From: Turnera subulata
Lineage: Eukaryota > Streptophyta > Magnoliopsida > Malpighiales > Passifloraceae
DNA length: 64,000 nucleotides
Direction of reading: 5' to 3'
Assembly: GCA_028386065.3 (NCBI GenBank)
Contig: JAKUCV010006766.1
Location: 37,079 to 101,078 of the forward strand
Made by a program: the position numbers and the translations under genes. The notes under the pieces were generated by a model. That model saw nothing but the letters and a program-made list of their open reading frames with translations, had not been told where the DNA came from and made no database searches. Positions 11,650 through 24,054 of the stretch are shown here, in pieces. Numbering within the stretch: the stretch's first letter is position 1; every line of letters begins with the position of its first letter.

Positions 11650-14253
11650 ATGGGGGTTGTAACTGTTCCTAGCTCAGCTGCTCGGTCTCCTCTAGGGTTG
11701 AGCTCGAAATTTTCGACAAGCCGATCAACTGTTAAGAGGCCATTGGTTGTTGCATTTAAAGATGATAAATCCCATAACTCAGCTTTGGTTGTGCCCCACG
11801 AGCAAATCCCAATGCCCATAGAGCAATCCAGCGAGAAGAAGAGGTTTAGGAAGACTAAGAAGCGTTCTAATCGAGTAAAGGCCACGAAAACTGAAGTCTC
11901 CCCAAGCACATTGGAAGTGGATTACAATGAAGCAGCGGCTAAACTTGAAAATCTTTATAGGCTTAGCCCTTTTAGCCCTGATCTTGATGTTGAGGAGGAC
12001 ATGAATGGCGTGATCAGGAGAAGTAGGCAACGGAAAAGGAAGGCAGGTGAAGGTGAGAGGAAAGCCTTGAAGGCAACTAGCAAGCCTGTTGTAAAGAACC
12101 AGGGGAGGAAAGTTATGCGATTGGGTCTCGACCAAAGGATTGCACTGAGGAAGAACAAGATTGAGGAAATGGTAACTTCAGTTAACAAGAAAAATGACCC
12201 ACAGGACGAGAATGAGAAGATTAAAACGCTTAAACGAGAGTATTATGTTTCTGCTGGTTTGGCCGGCCTGGACTGGAAGACAACGAAGATTCCTCCTCTC
12301 CTTTCTCCTGCGGAGAATAGTTGGTTGTTCAAGCAAATGCAACCAATGAAGGTGCGTGCAAACCTTTTACATGTCTGGTTTTGGGAATTGATTGGTCTCT
12401 TATCTCCTGCAAGAAATTCTAGATTTCTATTGCTTAATCGTGTGTTTCTTTTCGCTAGGCGCTCTTTGAAGTAATAGAGCAACTTCAAAGCTACTTGGGG
12501 AGAGAACCAACACAGGGAGAAGTAGCTAGAGCAACAAATATGAATGCACTTGATGTAAGAAACATGATGGAGGTTGGTAAAGCCGCAAGAAACAAGCTTA
12601 TCAAGGTAATAATTTTTCGCGTTAATGGGACAGATTTCTCCCCAAAACATTGAGTCACTTATTCATCTGCAGGTCTAAGTTAACAGGGCGGATAAGCTAT
12701 GTTGGTTCTACAAGTTATTCTTGATTTTGCTTCATCTTTTTAGTCAATTGGCATTGTTTCTTTAGTCCATCAAAACAGTTAGTCTCTATTTTTTTTTCCT
12801 CCAAAGCATCTGTTTACTGATAAATCCTCGCACTTGTTGCAGCACAACCTCCGGCTTGTATTATTTGGGGTGAACAAATATTTTGAAGGCACTGGAAATG
12901 GTTCAAACTTTCATGATTCAAACTTTCATGACCTTTGCCAGGCGGGATTGAGGGGCCTTATAACAGCAATCGATCGCTTTCAACCCAAAAAAAAATCCCG
13001 TCTCTCCACTTATGCCCTTTTCTGGATCAGGCATACTATAATACGTTCAATGGCAATCTCCAGCTTGATGCATGCTTCATTTGGCCTTCATTCAGTATGT
13101 CCTCTTCAATCTGGAATCTCATTTTTTTTTGGTTTGCACGTGTTTCATGCTTCTAGTTTATATATGAAGAACTTCCTGTGACATTGGTACTTTTATTTTC
13201 GTAGTTAAGAATAGCAATCCAGAAAGCCAAAAATGAGTTATCATCTAAGCTTGACAGAGATCCGACAGAGCAAGAGATTATGAAAGAAGTTGGTATTTCC
13301 GCTGAAAGGTACCGCGACGTGATGATGGCATCAAGACCTGTTCTTTCTCTCAACACAAGGAATTCAGTTACACAACAAGAACTCATCGATGGAATTGCTG
13401 ATGATGCCAATGGAGGGGATAGTCAAATGAATCAAGCTCTTCTCAGGCTTGCAATTGATGATGTGGTAATTACTCATTCTTACCAGGCCTTGAGTTGTGT
13501 AACTCTTGAACTGTTCTTGTTATATAATTTCTTAAAACGCGTAAGGATCATATGAGTCGTCGTCAAAGAATGAAAAGGCAGTTTGTTTCAAGTGATGATG
13601 GTGATCATATCCATGACTTGAGAATCCTTCTGTTATGGTCAGTACTTGTCTGTATTTCTTAGGTTGTATTTTGTTACCAGTGGAGAATATTGATGCATGT
13701 CACAGATGAACATACATAGTTTCACTCTGTTGCTCCCTCTCCTGCTTGTAAACCAAACTATGTAGGCCATACAAGCAACTAGTTCTTGATGAAACAAACC
13801 TTTTGCCCAAAAACCTAAGAGCTCACTCATGATTTCCGTGCGAGTTATTTGAAGTTGGAGAGAGGTTAATGTGAAAAAAAACTTCAGAATGTTTACTCAT
13901 TTTATTCATTTCCCTGATGCAAGACTATCTGGCAAAGTCCTTTCTTTTGTTTCATCTACTAGCCTAATTTCTATAAGTTGTGTTTCAATTACTTTTTAGC
14001 ACTTTGGGGTGCATGACTGTAACTAACTAGTTTATTCTGCAAAACCCTTTTCCAGCTTGACTCTTTAAAACCAAAGGAGAGCCTGGTGATCAGGCAGAGA
14101 TTCGGGCTCGACGGCAAAGGTAATAGATCGTTGGCAGAGATTGCTGGGAACTTGAACATCTCAAGAGAAATGGTGCGGAAACATGAACTCAAGGCACTCA
14201 TGAAGCTCAAACATCCTGCTAGATTGGAATATATTCGCCCCTATGTCTACTGA
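11650..14253 (+). CDS. SIG5: Plastid RNA polymerase sigma factor SIG5
   Basis: Five exons (11650-12351, 12459-12605, 12843-13094, 13205-13465, 14056-14253), all in phase 0, encode 519 residues; Arabidopsis SIG5 has about 517. The start [16 protein letters not shown] resembles the SIG5 N-terminus and begins a Ser/Arg-rich transit peptide. A Lys/Arg-rich linker follows. Sigma region 2 runs over about 283-360 ([46 protein letters not shown]), region 3 over about 375-445 and region 4 over about 455-515, with the helix-turn-helix [23 protein letters not shown]5 directs the bacterial-type plastid polymerase, notably to the blue-light promoter of psbD, and is induced by light and osmotic stress. An in-frame 15-base tandem duplication adds a second SNFHD within region 2 (12903-12932). 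An upstream in-frame extension exists to 11590, but it has no ATG. Confidence 0.92.
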
Positions 14254-15662
14254 GTCTATCTGTATATATTTATTAAATAACTTTTTATCCCCTGTTGATC
14301 ATTCATCCCTTGCCATTTATGTATACAAATGATAATAGCCCTGTTTAACTAGTTGGAAATAGGCATTTAGCATACTGTGTTATATATACCTTTTACCAGC
14401 CTTGAGATTTTCTATTGACCAGATATACATGTAAAACTTTCTCTCCTATTATGACATGATGATAATGCTTCAAAGGAGAGTTGATTGGAGTATGCCACTG
14501 TCTTAACTCTTAATCTTTGACATTGTATATGTGTGGTTGTAATGTTGCAATGGACCTGTAGTGCCAGGAAGGAATGAACTGCTGTTTCTAAGAGAACTGA
14601 TTTGCTGGAGAACAAAATGACTGGATTTAGTAGTTTGGAAAACAAATCCGGCATTTCAACAAAAAGGTGGCATTTTGGTATTAAGAAGTAAACTTTATTT
14701 TTGGAATCTCCCTCCGAAGAAAGTGGTTCTAAGAAAAATATTTTTTTGATAAATAGTTATTCTTATACTTGGATAATTTTTTGAAAAAAATAATTATTTT
14801 TATTTTTGGTTAAAAAAGTAATGTTTATATTTTTGTATTTGTCTATATAAAAAAATTGAGAATAAATTTACAATATAAATATCTTGGAAGTTAGAAACGT
14901 TATTGTTCTATGATCTAGAACAGGAATCACGCTCTTGATATTCTTAAGGCCAAAGTTGATAAAATTGAGAAAGTGAGATGTTCAAAAGCTCTACTTTCAA
15001 GATTCAACCAAATTATGAAACTTCGTTGACACCAAATGGCATCCAAACCCAGTGTAAGGATTAGTAATTCATAGCATACTTAAACAAACCCCTCATGTAA
15101 TCCTTAGTTTTTGGCTGTCGAAGCTTCATTCTTCCTTTTAGTTTACCCCAATGGCAACATTGGCACACCCTGCATTCTATGCTTGGTTTTTCCCTGCCGC
15201 AGCTTTATTGTTCCTTTTAGTTTACTGTTGGGTGACTTGGGTCCATGCCCGAGGAACAAGAATGACCAGAAAAATGACTTCAATGTGATTTGAAGAAATT
15301 TGCAGGTGAACAGAAACAATATCTTATATCAATCATTGGTGGATATGCAAAAAAGGGGGACCCTTCTTTGATCTCCTCAATCTCAAGTCTTAGCCGACCA
15401 TTTACATATACATGTAGTTCACCAGATATCATCATATCCAACAAACACCAACCAGTAAGTAAACAAACACAAGAAATGCCCCTCTCTAATGTAATGCAAT
15501 AACGCAAAACCTAGCTATTCCAGAATAACACATATATAATTATATCACACAACTACAGAGATTATAAAAAGGAGCATCTGGTTCAGAAACTCATATGCAA
15601 AAGAGAAAAAAAAAAAAAACATTCTGGAAGCTGTGAGAGAAGGCAATCGCCAACAATCAGAA
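14254..15662. other. Intergenic region between convergent SIG5 and R3-MYB genes
   Basis: Contains both 3' UTRs and AT-rich DNA (14700-14890 is especially T-rich). Frames at 14412-14654 (-), 15111-15293 (+) and 15280-15507 (-) have no domain. I see nothing else. Confidence 0.5.
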
Positions 15663-16677
15663 TCATCCAGACTCTTTCTTCTGCAAATTTCTTTTGTCTA
15701 GGAATCCTTCGGAATGTCTCATTATCCAGAACCTCTCTATTTCTTCTGCTTTCCTGCCTGGAATCCGCCCAGCTATCAAATCCCACCTTCAAAAAAGCCT
15801 CTTTTCATGTTACAATGACTAATATCTGAAAAACTTAGATTGAAAAATAAACAAATAAAAGAACTGTAGTTTAGTTGAATGTTAAGTAAATCTACCAGGT
15901 GGTTGCTCGTGCCATAACTGTATACCATGCATGGATATGCGCAATCTTTATTACTTCAATACATAGTTACAAGTGCAATGAAGGGAGAACGTACAGACAG
16001 CTTAATTTTATGGCAGAAAAGTCACTGGCTAGTTTCCTTGAATATGCTAGCTGAGCAATTAACTAGCTTTTGTTTTTGGATCAGGAAAGTGACCAAACCA
16101 ATTAAAGGCTTATTACTGGTCCTGTTTCATGAATTGCCAAATTGGGGTCTACCTCCACCTCCGCCAAGTGGACTTATTTAATGAGGGAGTACAATGGAAC
16201 CATCAAACAAGACCAAGATCTCAATATTCATACTGACAAAACGTAGTTTAAATGCATTTTAATGCGGAACAATCAATGTCTATAATGTATTTTTATCAGA
16301 AATAGTGAAACTATGCCACTTAACCAAAGCCATAATCGTTTCTTGAGCCTACCTTTCTCCAACGAGCTTATACATTCTGTAGATGAGGTCCTCTTCTTCT
16401 TCTCTCATGGTTATAGGCTTCCATTCGACACTGCTAACCTCTGCATAGAAAAGGGAAAGGATAAAGGAAACTTGAAGAGTGGCTGATAATGGGATAATGA
16501 GTTCATGAATAGACAAGAGGACCACTTTCAACGAACATATAACATAGCTTAAAGCCCAGAAATTGACATGAAATGATAAACTTGGAAACAAGGAAAAGGA
16601 GGGAAGTCTTCAAAACACAAACCTTCAGACTCAAAAACAGTCATTTTTGCTTGTTTCTTGGGGCGTCTTCTATCCAT
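15663..16677 (-). CDS. Single-repeat R3-MYB, CPC/TRY/ETC class
   Basis: Three short exons on the minus strand (16677-16623, 16440-16353, 15786-15663; intron phases 1 and 2) give 88 residues starting MDRRRPKKQ. The protein holds EEVSSVEW, then a lone R3 MYB repeat with EEDLIYRMYKLVGERW and DLIAGRIPGRKAEEIERFW, and a short basic tail. It keeps the bHLH-binding signature DLx2Rx3Lx6Lx3R and has no activation domain. By family knowledge such proteins compete with R2R3-MYBs for GL3/EGL3-type bHLH partners, repress trichome fate, promote root-hair fate and move between cells. Length, intron positions and motifs fit CPC, TRY and ETC1-3. The exact member is undecided, though the lack of a long C-terminal tail argues against TRY. 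The acceptor of exon 3 is AAG rather than CAG. Confidence 0.92.
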
Positions 16678-17194
16678 AATGTCCGGCAGAGGAGCTAGAG
16701 AAACCTTAAAAGAACTTTAGTGCCGACTAAGAGCAGGTAATAATAAATGAATCTGAACATAAAAAAGAAAATGTGACTTGAAGTCCTCAACCAGAATCCA
16801 AGTCCATAAAAACAAGAGAATATAATGTACTGTTCGAGGGAAAATGCCAAAAATGGTGCCCTGGCCAACTAATTTAAGTGTTGCCGTTCGTTGACCTGTA
16901 GGCTTTTGGTTTTAGACTTGTAGTTGATGTTTGACTGCACAGTTGACACCTAATAAGAAAGAATCTTTTTCCTGATTTGGTGTATTTTTTCAGCTTCAGA
17001 CAACAGTGCATTACATTGAATGTTAAACAGAACTACCTTGTTCTGGATGATCTTAATACGAAACAAAACATATTTCTTTTGTCGGTAAGAAAAGAAAAGC
17101 CTTTAGTTTTGATTTTGGTACATGTAATCCTCTGTCTTGCATATGTTTAAACCTTTCAACTTGGTTTTGTTTTTTGGTTTTTTGCATTTCCAAT

Positions 17195-17350
17195 CCTGTA
17201 TCCGAAGTTTTTCACCACCAATTCGGATGGCGCATTTGTTATGGTGGGTGAATCTCCTAATAGAAAATCTTTTACATATACGAAGACTCGAAAGCGAGAC
17301 ATTATTTAAGCGGAGCCAAATAGCTTACGACTTAGACCAACTTCATATTT
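17195..17350 (-). mobile_element. Degenerate tRNA-derived SINE (Au-like), minus strand
   Basis: The stretch from TTATGGTGGGTGAATCTCC to TAGACCAAC matches, with scattered mismatches over about 105 bases, the reverse complement of the better-preserved SINE at 19670-19858 (shared landmarks GGTGGGTGA, TTATTTAAGCGGAGCC versus CTTACTTAAGCGAAACC). The poly-A tail and target duplications are no longer clear. It is an old copy of the same family. Confidence 0.55.
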
Positions 17351-19669
17351 GATTCAACTAGGTTTAGTTGATTGGGTTAAATCAATGGGTTTAAATCCAA
17401 CGAATCGAGGAAGTTCCTCCTTCTCTATAGGGATAATCAATAAATACTACTGTAATTACTTCCCAAACTCCGGATGTGCTTTTAATTAACATGCTTGTTT
17501 TCAATTAATACTGCCGTAACTTGAATTTTTTATTTTTTTAAAAAGCCCCTAGTTGATTAGCTTGCCTCCACCCAAACTTTTTGTCCGTAACTTACATGTA
17601 CAGCACCTATCAAAGAAAAAAAGAAAAAACCTACACGTGCAGCAAGTATCGTACTTTCCTCGCGCTAAAGGGTGAATGCTAACAAACATGAGATTTGTTT
17701 ACGCACGAGAAGCTAGAGAGTCAAAAATGAGATGGGTAACAAATCTAATTAAGTAAAGCAATTTCTAATTTGATTAGATGATTAGATTAACTAACCGAGG
17801 TTTGTTCCATCTTAATTAAGATACTTTGAGGTTGAGAAAGCTAATAACACTAGATAAGAGGATTTATTAAAAGAACCAAGACGTGGATGTGTGATGCAGG
17901 AACCACTGCACCATAATATATCGTGACAATTTTTTGTTGGAAGTAAAATTTGTTTGCGTATGCTTTTTCTTGCGCTGTCTCTTTAATGAAAGGAGCACAT
18001 CCTTTCCTAACACGACAGGGACCAGTTCCTGATCTCACTATACTTTTGCAACAGCTGGCCAATTGCATCTCTATCGTGTTACATCTCCTAGTTGTAAAGC
18101 CATTGAGGAGTCTTATTCTACTTGGTAAATCACAAATCCAGGGCATTAATTGTTTGTACCTTCATCGCTAGCTGACATGCCACATTCGTGATACAAATTT
18201 GTCGTATGGTGGTATTTGCGCAATTATAAAATCAACTATATATTTTGTCCTCCTGCTACTTCGTGCTTACTGCCTGGTCCTCATCGGGGAAAGAAAAGGG
18301 TCTGCTAATTAAGACCACATCATTAATTATTAAAGTTTAAGGTCACCTAATCAGCACTTTCATGTGGTTTTCCGCATTATAGGCACCGGCAAAGCCTGAA
18401 GTTTTATGGGTTTTTTTTTTATTTAGATATCTCACACCTCACCCACAAATTAGTATGCATGCGCTAAGAGATATCCAATTGAAAGCAGCATAGCACTATC
18501 CTATTTGGACATCATATTTTACACCTGAGGAGCATATTTCTTTCCCTAAAAAATTCTGATATTGCTTCCACTCCTTTGTGAGGATGACCTTTTGTACGTA
18601 GCTCAAGATTCATCACGAGCCTTTTTCCAAGATCATGGTTTAATTATTGTGGAAAATGGTGCTCTTATCCAACCATGCACTTGCCCTTGCTTAATAATAT
18701 TTTATAGGGCAATTGGCCAATTAGAATGCACTGTGAGATAATCATTGACTTGCTTGTATCACTGATTGGAAATTTCAGGTGACATATAATTCATCCCGTC
18801 TTCATGTGAATTTGTTTACAGACAAATATTGAGAGCACCTCCTTTTTTTGCCTGAAGATCAGAACCTGTAGCTCCTGACATATCCTTCCTCAGATTTCTC
18901 TCTTTCTCAACTCCTTAAGTTAAATATCAGATCGAACCCATTAGCTCCTTCAAAACCATTAGCTCCTATATTCTCAGGAGGCTTCATTTTTTAAAATCTG
19001 TAATCATTCTTATGTTAATCTTAATGGGGATAAAAATATTGGAATAATGCCAAAGATTGCTTAAGGTTATGTAATTGTCACCTGGAATCGATAACGACCG
19101 AACATAAATCACATTCCCTAGCTACGCGCAGGATTGCTGGTGATAGCTAGCATTTGCCAAATTCTAGACTATTTCAAAGCCATTCGCTGTAATTTGGCTA
19201 GCATCCTTATCTGAAGTATCATGCCCCTGACACTAGTTATGTTTTTAGGGAATATATTCTATATGACCATAACTTAGCTGGAAAATTACAATACTAAACA
19301 AAGTGTTTTTACCATGGACCAAATATACAAATTATGTCAGTAAATGGCAGCAGAAGGACCCATATAGACATAGTACATAATATGGCATTTACGCTTCCTC
19401 CTACTTCTGATCAGGAAGTGAAGATAAGCCATGATTTACACACTTTGATCATTGTAAGAGTTTGCCTGCAACGTGTGAAAACAGCAGCCAAGCGTTTAAA
19501 ATATGATAGGAAAGCACATTTTAAGTACCAGAACAGTGGGAAAATAAGGCATCAGGAACCCAATATTGGAAGATAAGAGAATTTAAATGAGAAAGAATAA
19601 ATGAGGAAGACAGCCAAATGGAAGCTGATATCATAGGAAATAGTCTCTTCACCAATGTAGAAATGGTTG

Positions 19670-19858
19670 GCTTAACCAATGTAGGTTGTTCCAAGTGGTT
19701 CGCGACATGGTTTCGCTTAAGTAAGGTTTTGAGTTCAAGTTCTTGTGTATACAAAAAATCTCCATTATGAGACTCACCCACCATAACCAAGTGCAAGACT
19801 TAGGTCGAATCCGGATTAGTCGGGTCAAAGATCCGGATATTTGAAAAAAAAAAAAAAA
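19670..19858 (+). mobile_element. tRNA-derived SINE with poly-A tail and target-site duplication
   Basis: The head holds box A/B-like motifs (GTGGTTCGCGACATGG, then GGTTTTGAGTTCAAGTTC), the middle has the Au-SINE-like GAGACTCACCCACC, the 3' part has a GGTCGAATCCGGATTAGTC-type sequence, and it ends in a run of 15 A. It is flanked by GAAATGGTTG (19660-19669) and GAAATGGCTG (19861-19870), a 9/10 match that fits a target-site duplication made by LINE-dependent retroposition. It has no coding capacity. Confidence 0.75.
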
Positions 19859-21797
19859 GGGAAATGGCTGTGTTTGTGTTTTTGGGCCAGAACCGAAATG
19901 GTTGTTTTTAATGTGACTAATTAAAGGACCTCCACTTTTCGCATATTGAAGCAGGGGCCTTGGACGAATGAGGTGCTTTTTTCTTGAAAAAGATGTTATA
20001 AGCGTGAGCTAATGCAACTTATCCCTACTTTGAATCGAAGTTTTGGAATAAATTTCATTTCATTTGCCAGCTAAAAAATTCATTGGCTATATGGTTTGAT
20101 TCCAAACACAGAGTTTACGCTGTTTTAAGACCACAACAATCTAAGAATTCGAATAACTTTTTCTAGTTCCGAATAGAAGACCTCTGGATGAGAAACATTT
20201 CCGGACAACATTGGATTATCCCTTCTTCATGTTCCTTCTTTTTTAGTGAAAATTAATGGATAAAAGAAAAACCTAGTCACTGATTCTTCTTGTACTGTTT
20301 ATACTGATGATGAATGCCATTTGGAATAAACTAAGAGCAAAAGGGCCATGTCATTTTCCGTGGAGTTTTTCAATTACCTGTTATTCAAGGAAATATGTTT
20401 CAGGAAACAATGACTCATTTCCAACAAGTTTGAGGGAAATATCTAAAAACTGGAGGTCTTGGGACAAAGATATTAAGAATGTATGTTCCCCAAGATTATT
20501 ATACTAATGAAGTGGTTTTCACAGTCACAAGCGACAATCTTAACAGAAAATCTTCCATATCAATCTGATACGGGTAGAACATCTAGCCTATACCAATACC
20601 AAAACCAACAAACAAAAAAACAAACCCTTGTTCGGCTAATGAAGGCTGCTAATTAAACTGATCAGCACCACTTATACAATTAATACAAACCTCTCCATCT
20701 GCCTACACCATCAAGGCTAGGCTACCCGTTGGATAAGTCCTCCAATGTTCATACTGTACTAAATAAAGGAGACAGTTCCAAGTTTAACAAAGAGAATACC
20801 TCAGGAAAATGAGAGGTGAGGCATCTTTTATGAGGCCAAAAATTTTGCAGATTGGCACAGGCTAATAACCTCTAGTTAGTGGCCTATTTATGTCAGTGAG
20901 CGATTATATCTTCAATTAACCTTCATTATGCTGCCCAAATCCTAAGTTGCACGACCAAAATAGATTTCACCCGGACATGTTTAATTTGCTATCCATTTAA
21001 TTAATTCTGATTAGTCTTCTGTTTCAATAAAATTCAGAGCAGAGTAAAAGACATGTGAAACTGTAATATATAACTTCTACAAGGATGTCCTATCATAGGA
21101 TTTGACATATACATATGCCATATAATTGGTTCATGCATGGGCGTTCCCACCAAATAATGCCTACCCGGAGATACAAAGCAAAAGCATTTATATTAAAGTA
21201 TTGCATTTTGTGTGAGCTCCCAGAAGTCACTGAAATTCTGAAAACAAAAATAAATTTAAGAAAGTTGCTTCAAGTGGGAATGTTACGGCATCTTCCACTC
21301 ACTCACTTCCTATAGAGCACGACTACTTTTTTTTTTGTTCATAAACATATCATATTTCATTAATCACATCAGGTCCTTCCAGAATATATGTTAACAAGAG
21401 ACGATGGGGTGCAGAGACACAATTAGAAGAACAATTAAGTTGACTGACTTAGTTTGGTTCTATGCTGTTTCGGCTAAACTTATTACTAGATCTAAACTAG
21501 ACCACATATATAAGAACATTCGCATCAAAGATATAAACAAACTAATTAAAACTCAGTATTAGTGCAATCTTTTCCCATCCACAAGTTTATAAGAAAGTAA
21601 ACAGCACTACTTTTCTTTCAATTTTTCTATTATTCTCTGTGTATCCATGTCGCCATTATTTATATCCCCTATAGGTGTTTAGAGACAGTCCATGACTTAG
21701 TTTACTAGTTTAGCCAGCTCTCTCCTAGTTAAGGAGCCTCACGCATCCCCATCTTAGGACCATCTTTCCAGGAAAAAAAAAAAAAGAAGAAGAAAAC

Positions 21798-23228
21798 ATG
21801 GGAGATAGGCTGCGACTGGCAGTAGGAATCATGGGTACTTTCCTGTTTTATTTCTTTCTTCAGCGATATAGCATAAAATAAGGCAACAGGTTACGGGACT
21901 AACATATTTCAAACCTGTGTGCATGGTGCTTCATTGCAGGCAATGCAGCTTCATTGTTACTTTACGCTGCACCCATGTAATGTCAATACACTAGTCTACA
22001 CTTCTCATTAATTTATTCCTTAACTGAGAGAACAGGTAGGGGATCACTCAATTGATGTTTTATGTGTATTTATTCCCAGATTAACTTTTTCAAGGATAGC
22101 AAGGAAGAAAAGCACCGAGGGGTTTTCATGTGTTCCTTACATTCTTGCACTCTTAAACTGTCTCCTCTACACTTGGTATGGTCTGCCCGTTGTGAGCTAT
22201 CGATGGGAAAACTTCCCCGTGGTAACCATCAATGGTCTGGGGATCCTTTTCGAGTTCTCTTTCATTCTCATATACTTTTGGTTCGCTCCGACCTCAGGAA
22301 AGGCAAGTTATAATCTTCATTTCATCTCTAAAGTTAGTTAGTACATAAGACTTTCCATTATTGGCATGCAAAGGTAAAGCAGGATCTTTATTGGAAGTTA
22401 AGTACTACTTCTGCATGTACTACTTCATATAATGCTCATGCAATTTCCTTTTTATGTTTTGCTGATTAACTACAGGAAACATAAATTACGATTCCTTCCT
22501 ACTCTGGGAATCGATGTATGCACATGCATCATTTAAAACTGTAGTATTTATTTGCAGAAGAAGGTTGGTAGTGTAACAACACCTGTTCTCCTCCTGTTCT
22601 GCACCACTGCAACTATCTCAGCTCTCTTGTTCCATACCCATCAAACTCGCAAGGCATTTGTGGGAAGTGTGGCTCTGGTTGCCTCTGTGGCAATGTACGG
22701 TTCTCCTCTGGTGGTTATGGTAAGTCATCATTGTCTTCCTTGCCCTGTTTTAATACATATAGTCGATGAAGGTGGGACTCGAACCGATGACCGATTATCA
22801 CTTAAAACTCTCTAATCAATCTGACTTCATGATAAAAATGCAGAAACAAGTGATACGAACAAAGAGTGTGGAATTCATGCCGTTCTATCTGTCACTTTTT
22901 TCATTTCTGGCAAGTGCCCTTTGGATGGCTTATGGTTTACTGAGCCATGATCTCTTCCTTGCGGTTGGTAACAAAAAGAATACCCCCTATGCTTTTTTTC
23001 CATGACAAGGATTAGTTGTCTTATAATATGCTATGCTTCCTGAAATCTTAACCTTTCTTTCTTTCCATATTCAATTCTGCAGGCCCCAAATTTAGTTGGC
23101 ACCCCCTTAGGCATCCTGCAACTGGTGCTCTACTTCAAGTATAGGAAAACAGGAATCGTTGAGGAACCAATCAAATGGGATTTGGAGAAGAATGATGATA
23201 AAGCAAAGCAGTTGCAGACCATAACTAG
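21798..23228 (+). CDS. Bidirectional sugar transporter SWEET, clade I (SWEET3-like), 3' end lost in the gap
   Basis: Six exons are seen: 21798-21834, 21940-21976, 22080-22302, 22558-22719, 22844-22963 and 23083 into the N run. They give about 241 residues starting [14 protein letters not shown]. Two MtN3/saliva repeats are complete, with the expected seven membrane helices; landmarks are [58 protein letters not shown] and [12 protein letters not shown]. SWEETs are plasma-membrane or tonoplast uniporters moving hexoses or sucrose down their gradient. The start and sequence fit clade I (SWEET1-3), which mostly moves hexoses. The donor of intron 3 is GC (AAG|GCAAGT at 22303); the nearby GT would break the frame. 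Only the C-terminal tail and stop are hidden by the Ns. Confidence 0.93.
22740..22800 (-). repeat. tRNA-like/SINE or TRIM remnant in SWEET intron 4
   Basis: On the minus strand the text reads GGTTCGAGTCCCACC, a good Pol III box B core, within an otherwise ordinary intron. No complete tRNA or SINE can be built around it. It is likely a short remnant of a tRNA-derived element. Confidence 0.3.
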
Positions 23229-24054
23229 NNNNNNNNNNNNNNNNNNNNNNNNNNNNNNNNNNNNNNNNNNNNNNNNNNNNNNNNNNNNNNNNNNNNNNNN
23301 NNNNNNNNNNNNNNNNNNNNNNNNNNNNNNNNNNNNNNNNNNNNNNNNNNNNNNNNNNNNNNNNNNNNNNNNNNNNNNNNNNNNNNNNNNNNNNNNNNNN
23401 NNNNNNNNNNNNNNNNNNNNNNNNNNNNNNNNNNNNNNNNNNNNNNNNNNNNNNNNNNNNNNNNNNNNNNNNNNNNNNNNNNNNNNNNNNNNNNNNNNNN
23501 NNNNNNNNNNNNNNNNNNNNNNNNNNNNNNNNNNNNNNNNNNNNNNNNNNNNNNNNNNNNNNNNNNNNNNNNNNNNNNNNNNNNNNNNNNNNNNNNNNNN
23601 NNNNNNNNNNNNNNNNNNNNNNNNNNNNNNNNNNNNNNNNNNNNNNNNNNNNNNNNNNNNNNNNNNNNNNNNNNNNNNNNNNNNNNNNNNNNNNNNNNNN
23701 NNNNNNNNNNNNNNNNNNNNNNNNNNNNNNNNNNNNNNNNNNNNNNNNNNNNNNNNNNNNNNNNNNNNNNNNNNNNNNNNNNNNNNNNNNNNNNNNNNNN
23801 NNNNNNNNNNNNNNNNNNNNNNNNNNNNNNNNNNNNNNNNNNNNNNNNNNNNNNNNNNNNNNNNNNNNNNNNNNNNNNNNNNNNNNNNNNNNNNNNNNNN
23901 NNNNNNNNNNNNNNNNNNNNNNNNNNNNNNNNNNNNNNNNNNNNNNNNNNNNNNNNNNNNNNNNNNNNNNNNNNNNNNNNNNNNNNNNNNNNNNNNNNNN
24001 NNNNNNNNNNNNNNNNNNNNNNNNNNNNNNNNNNNNNNNNNNNNNNNNNNNNNN
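23229..24054. other. Assembly gap (826 N)
   Basis: An unbroken run of N. It removes the end of the last SWEET exon and the left part of the repeat that follows. Open frames called across it are meaningless. Confidence 1.

Larger units (their letters stand above)
16678..21797. other. Intergenic region between divergent R3-MYB and SWEET genes
   Basis: About 5 kb of AT-rich DNA holding the two promoters. Two tRNA-derived SINE copies are listed separately (17195-17350 and 19670-19858). The remaining open frames (17850-18146 on -, 17950-18171 on +, 19334-19576 on +, 20307-20507 on +, 21115-21315 on +) have no recognisable domain. I see no RNA gene. Confidence 0.5.

Noticed and set aside
14470..14500. 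CAAAGGAGAGTTG, similar to the miR399 core
   Set aside because: Flanks do not match miR399 and no complementary arm within 200 bases forms a stem.
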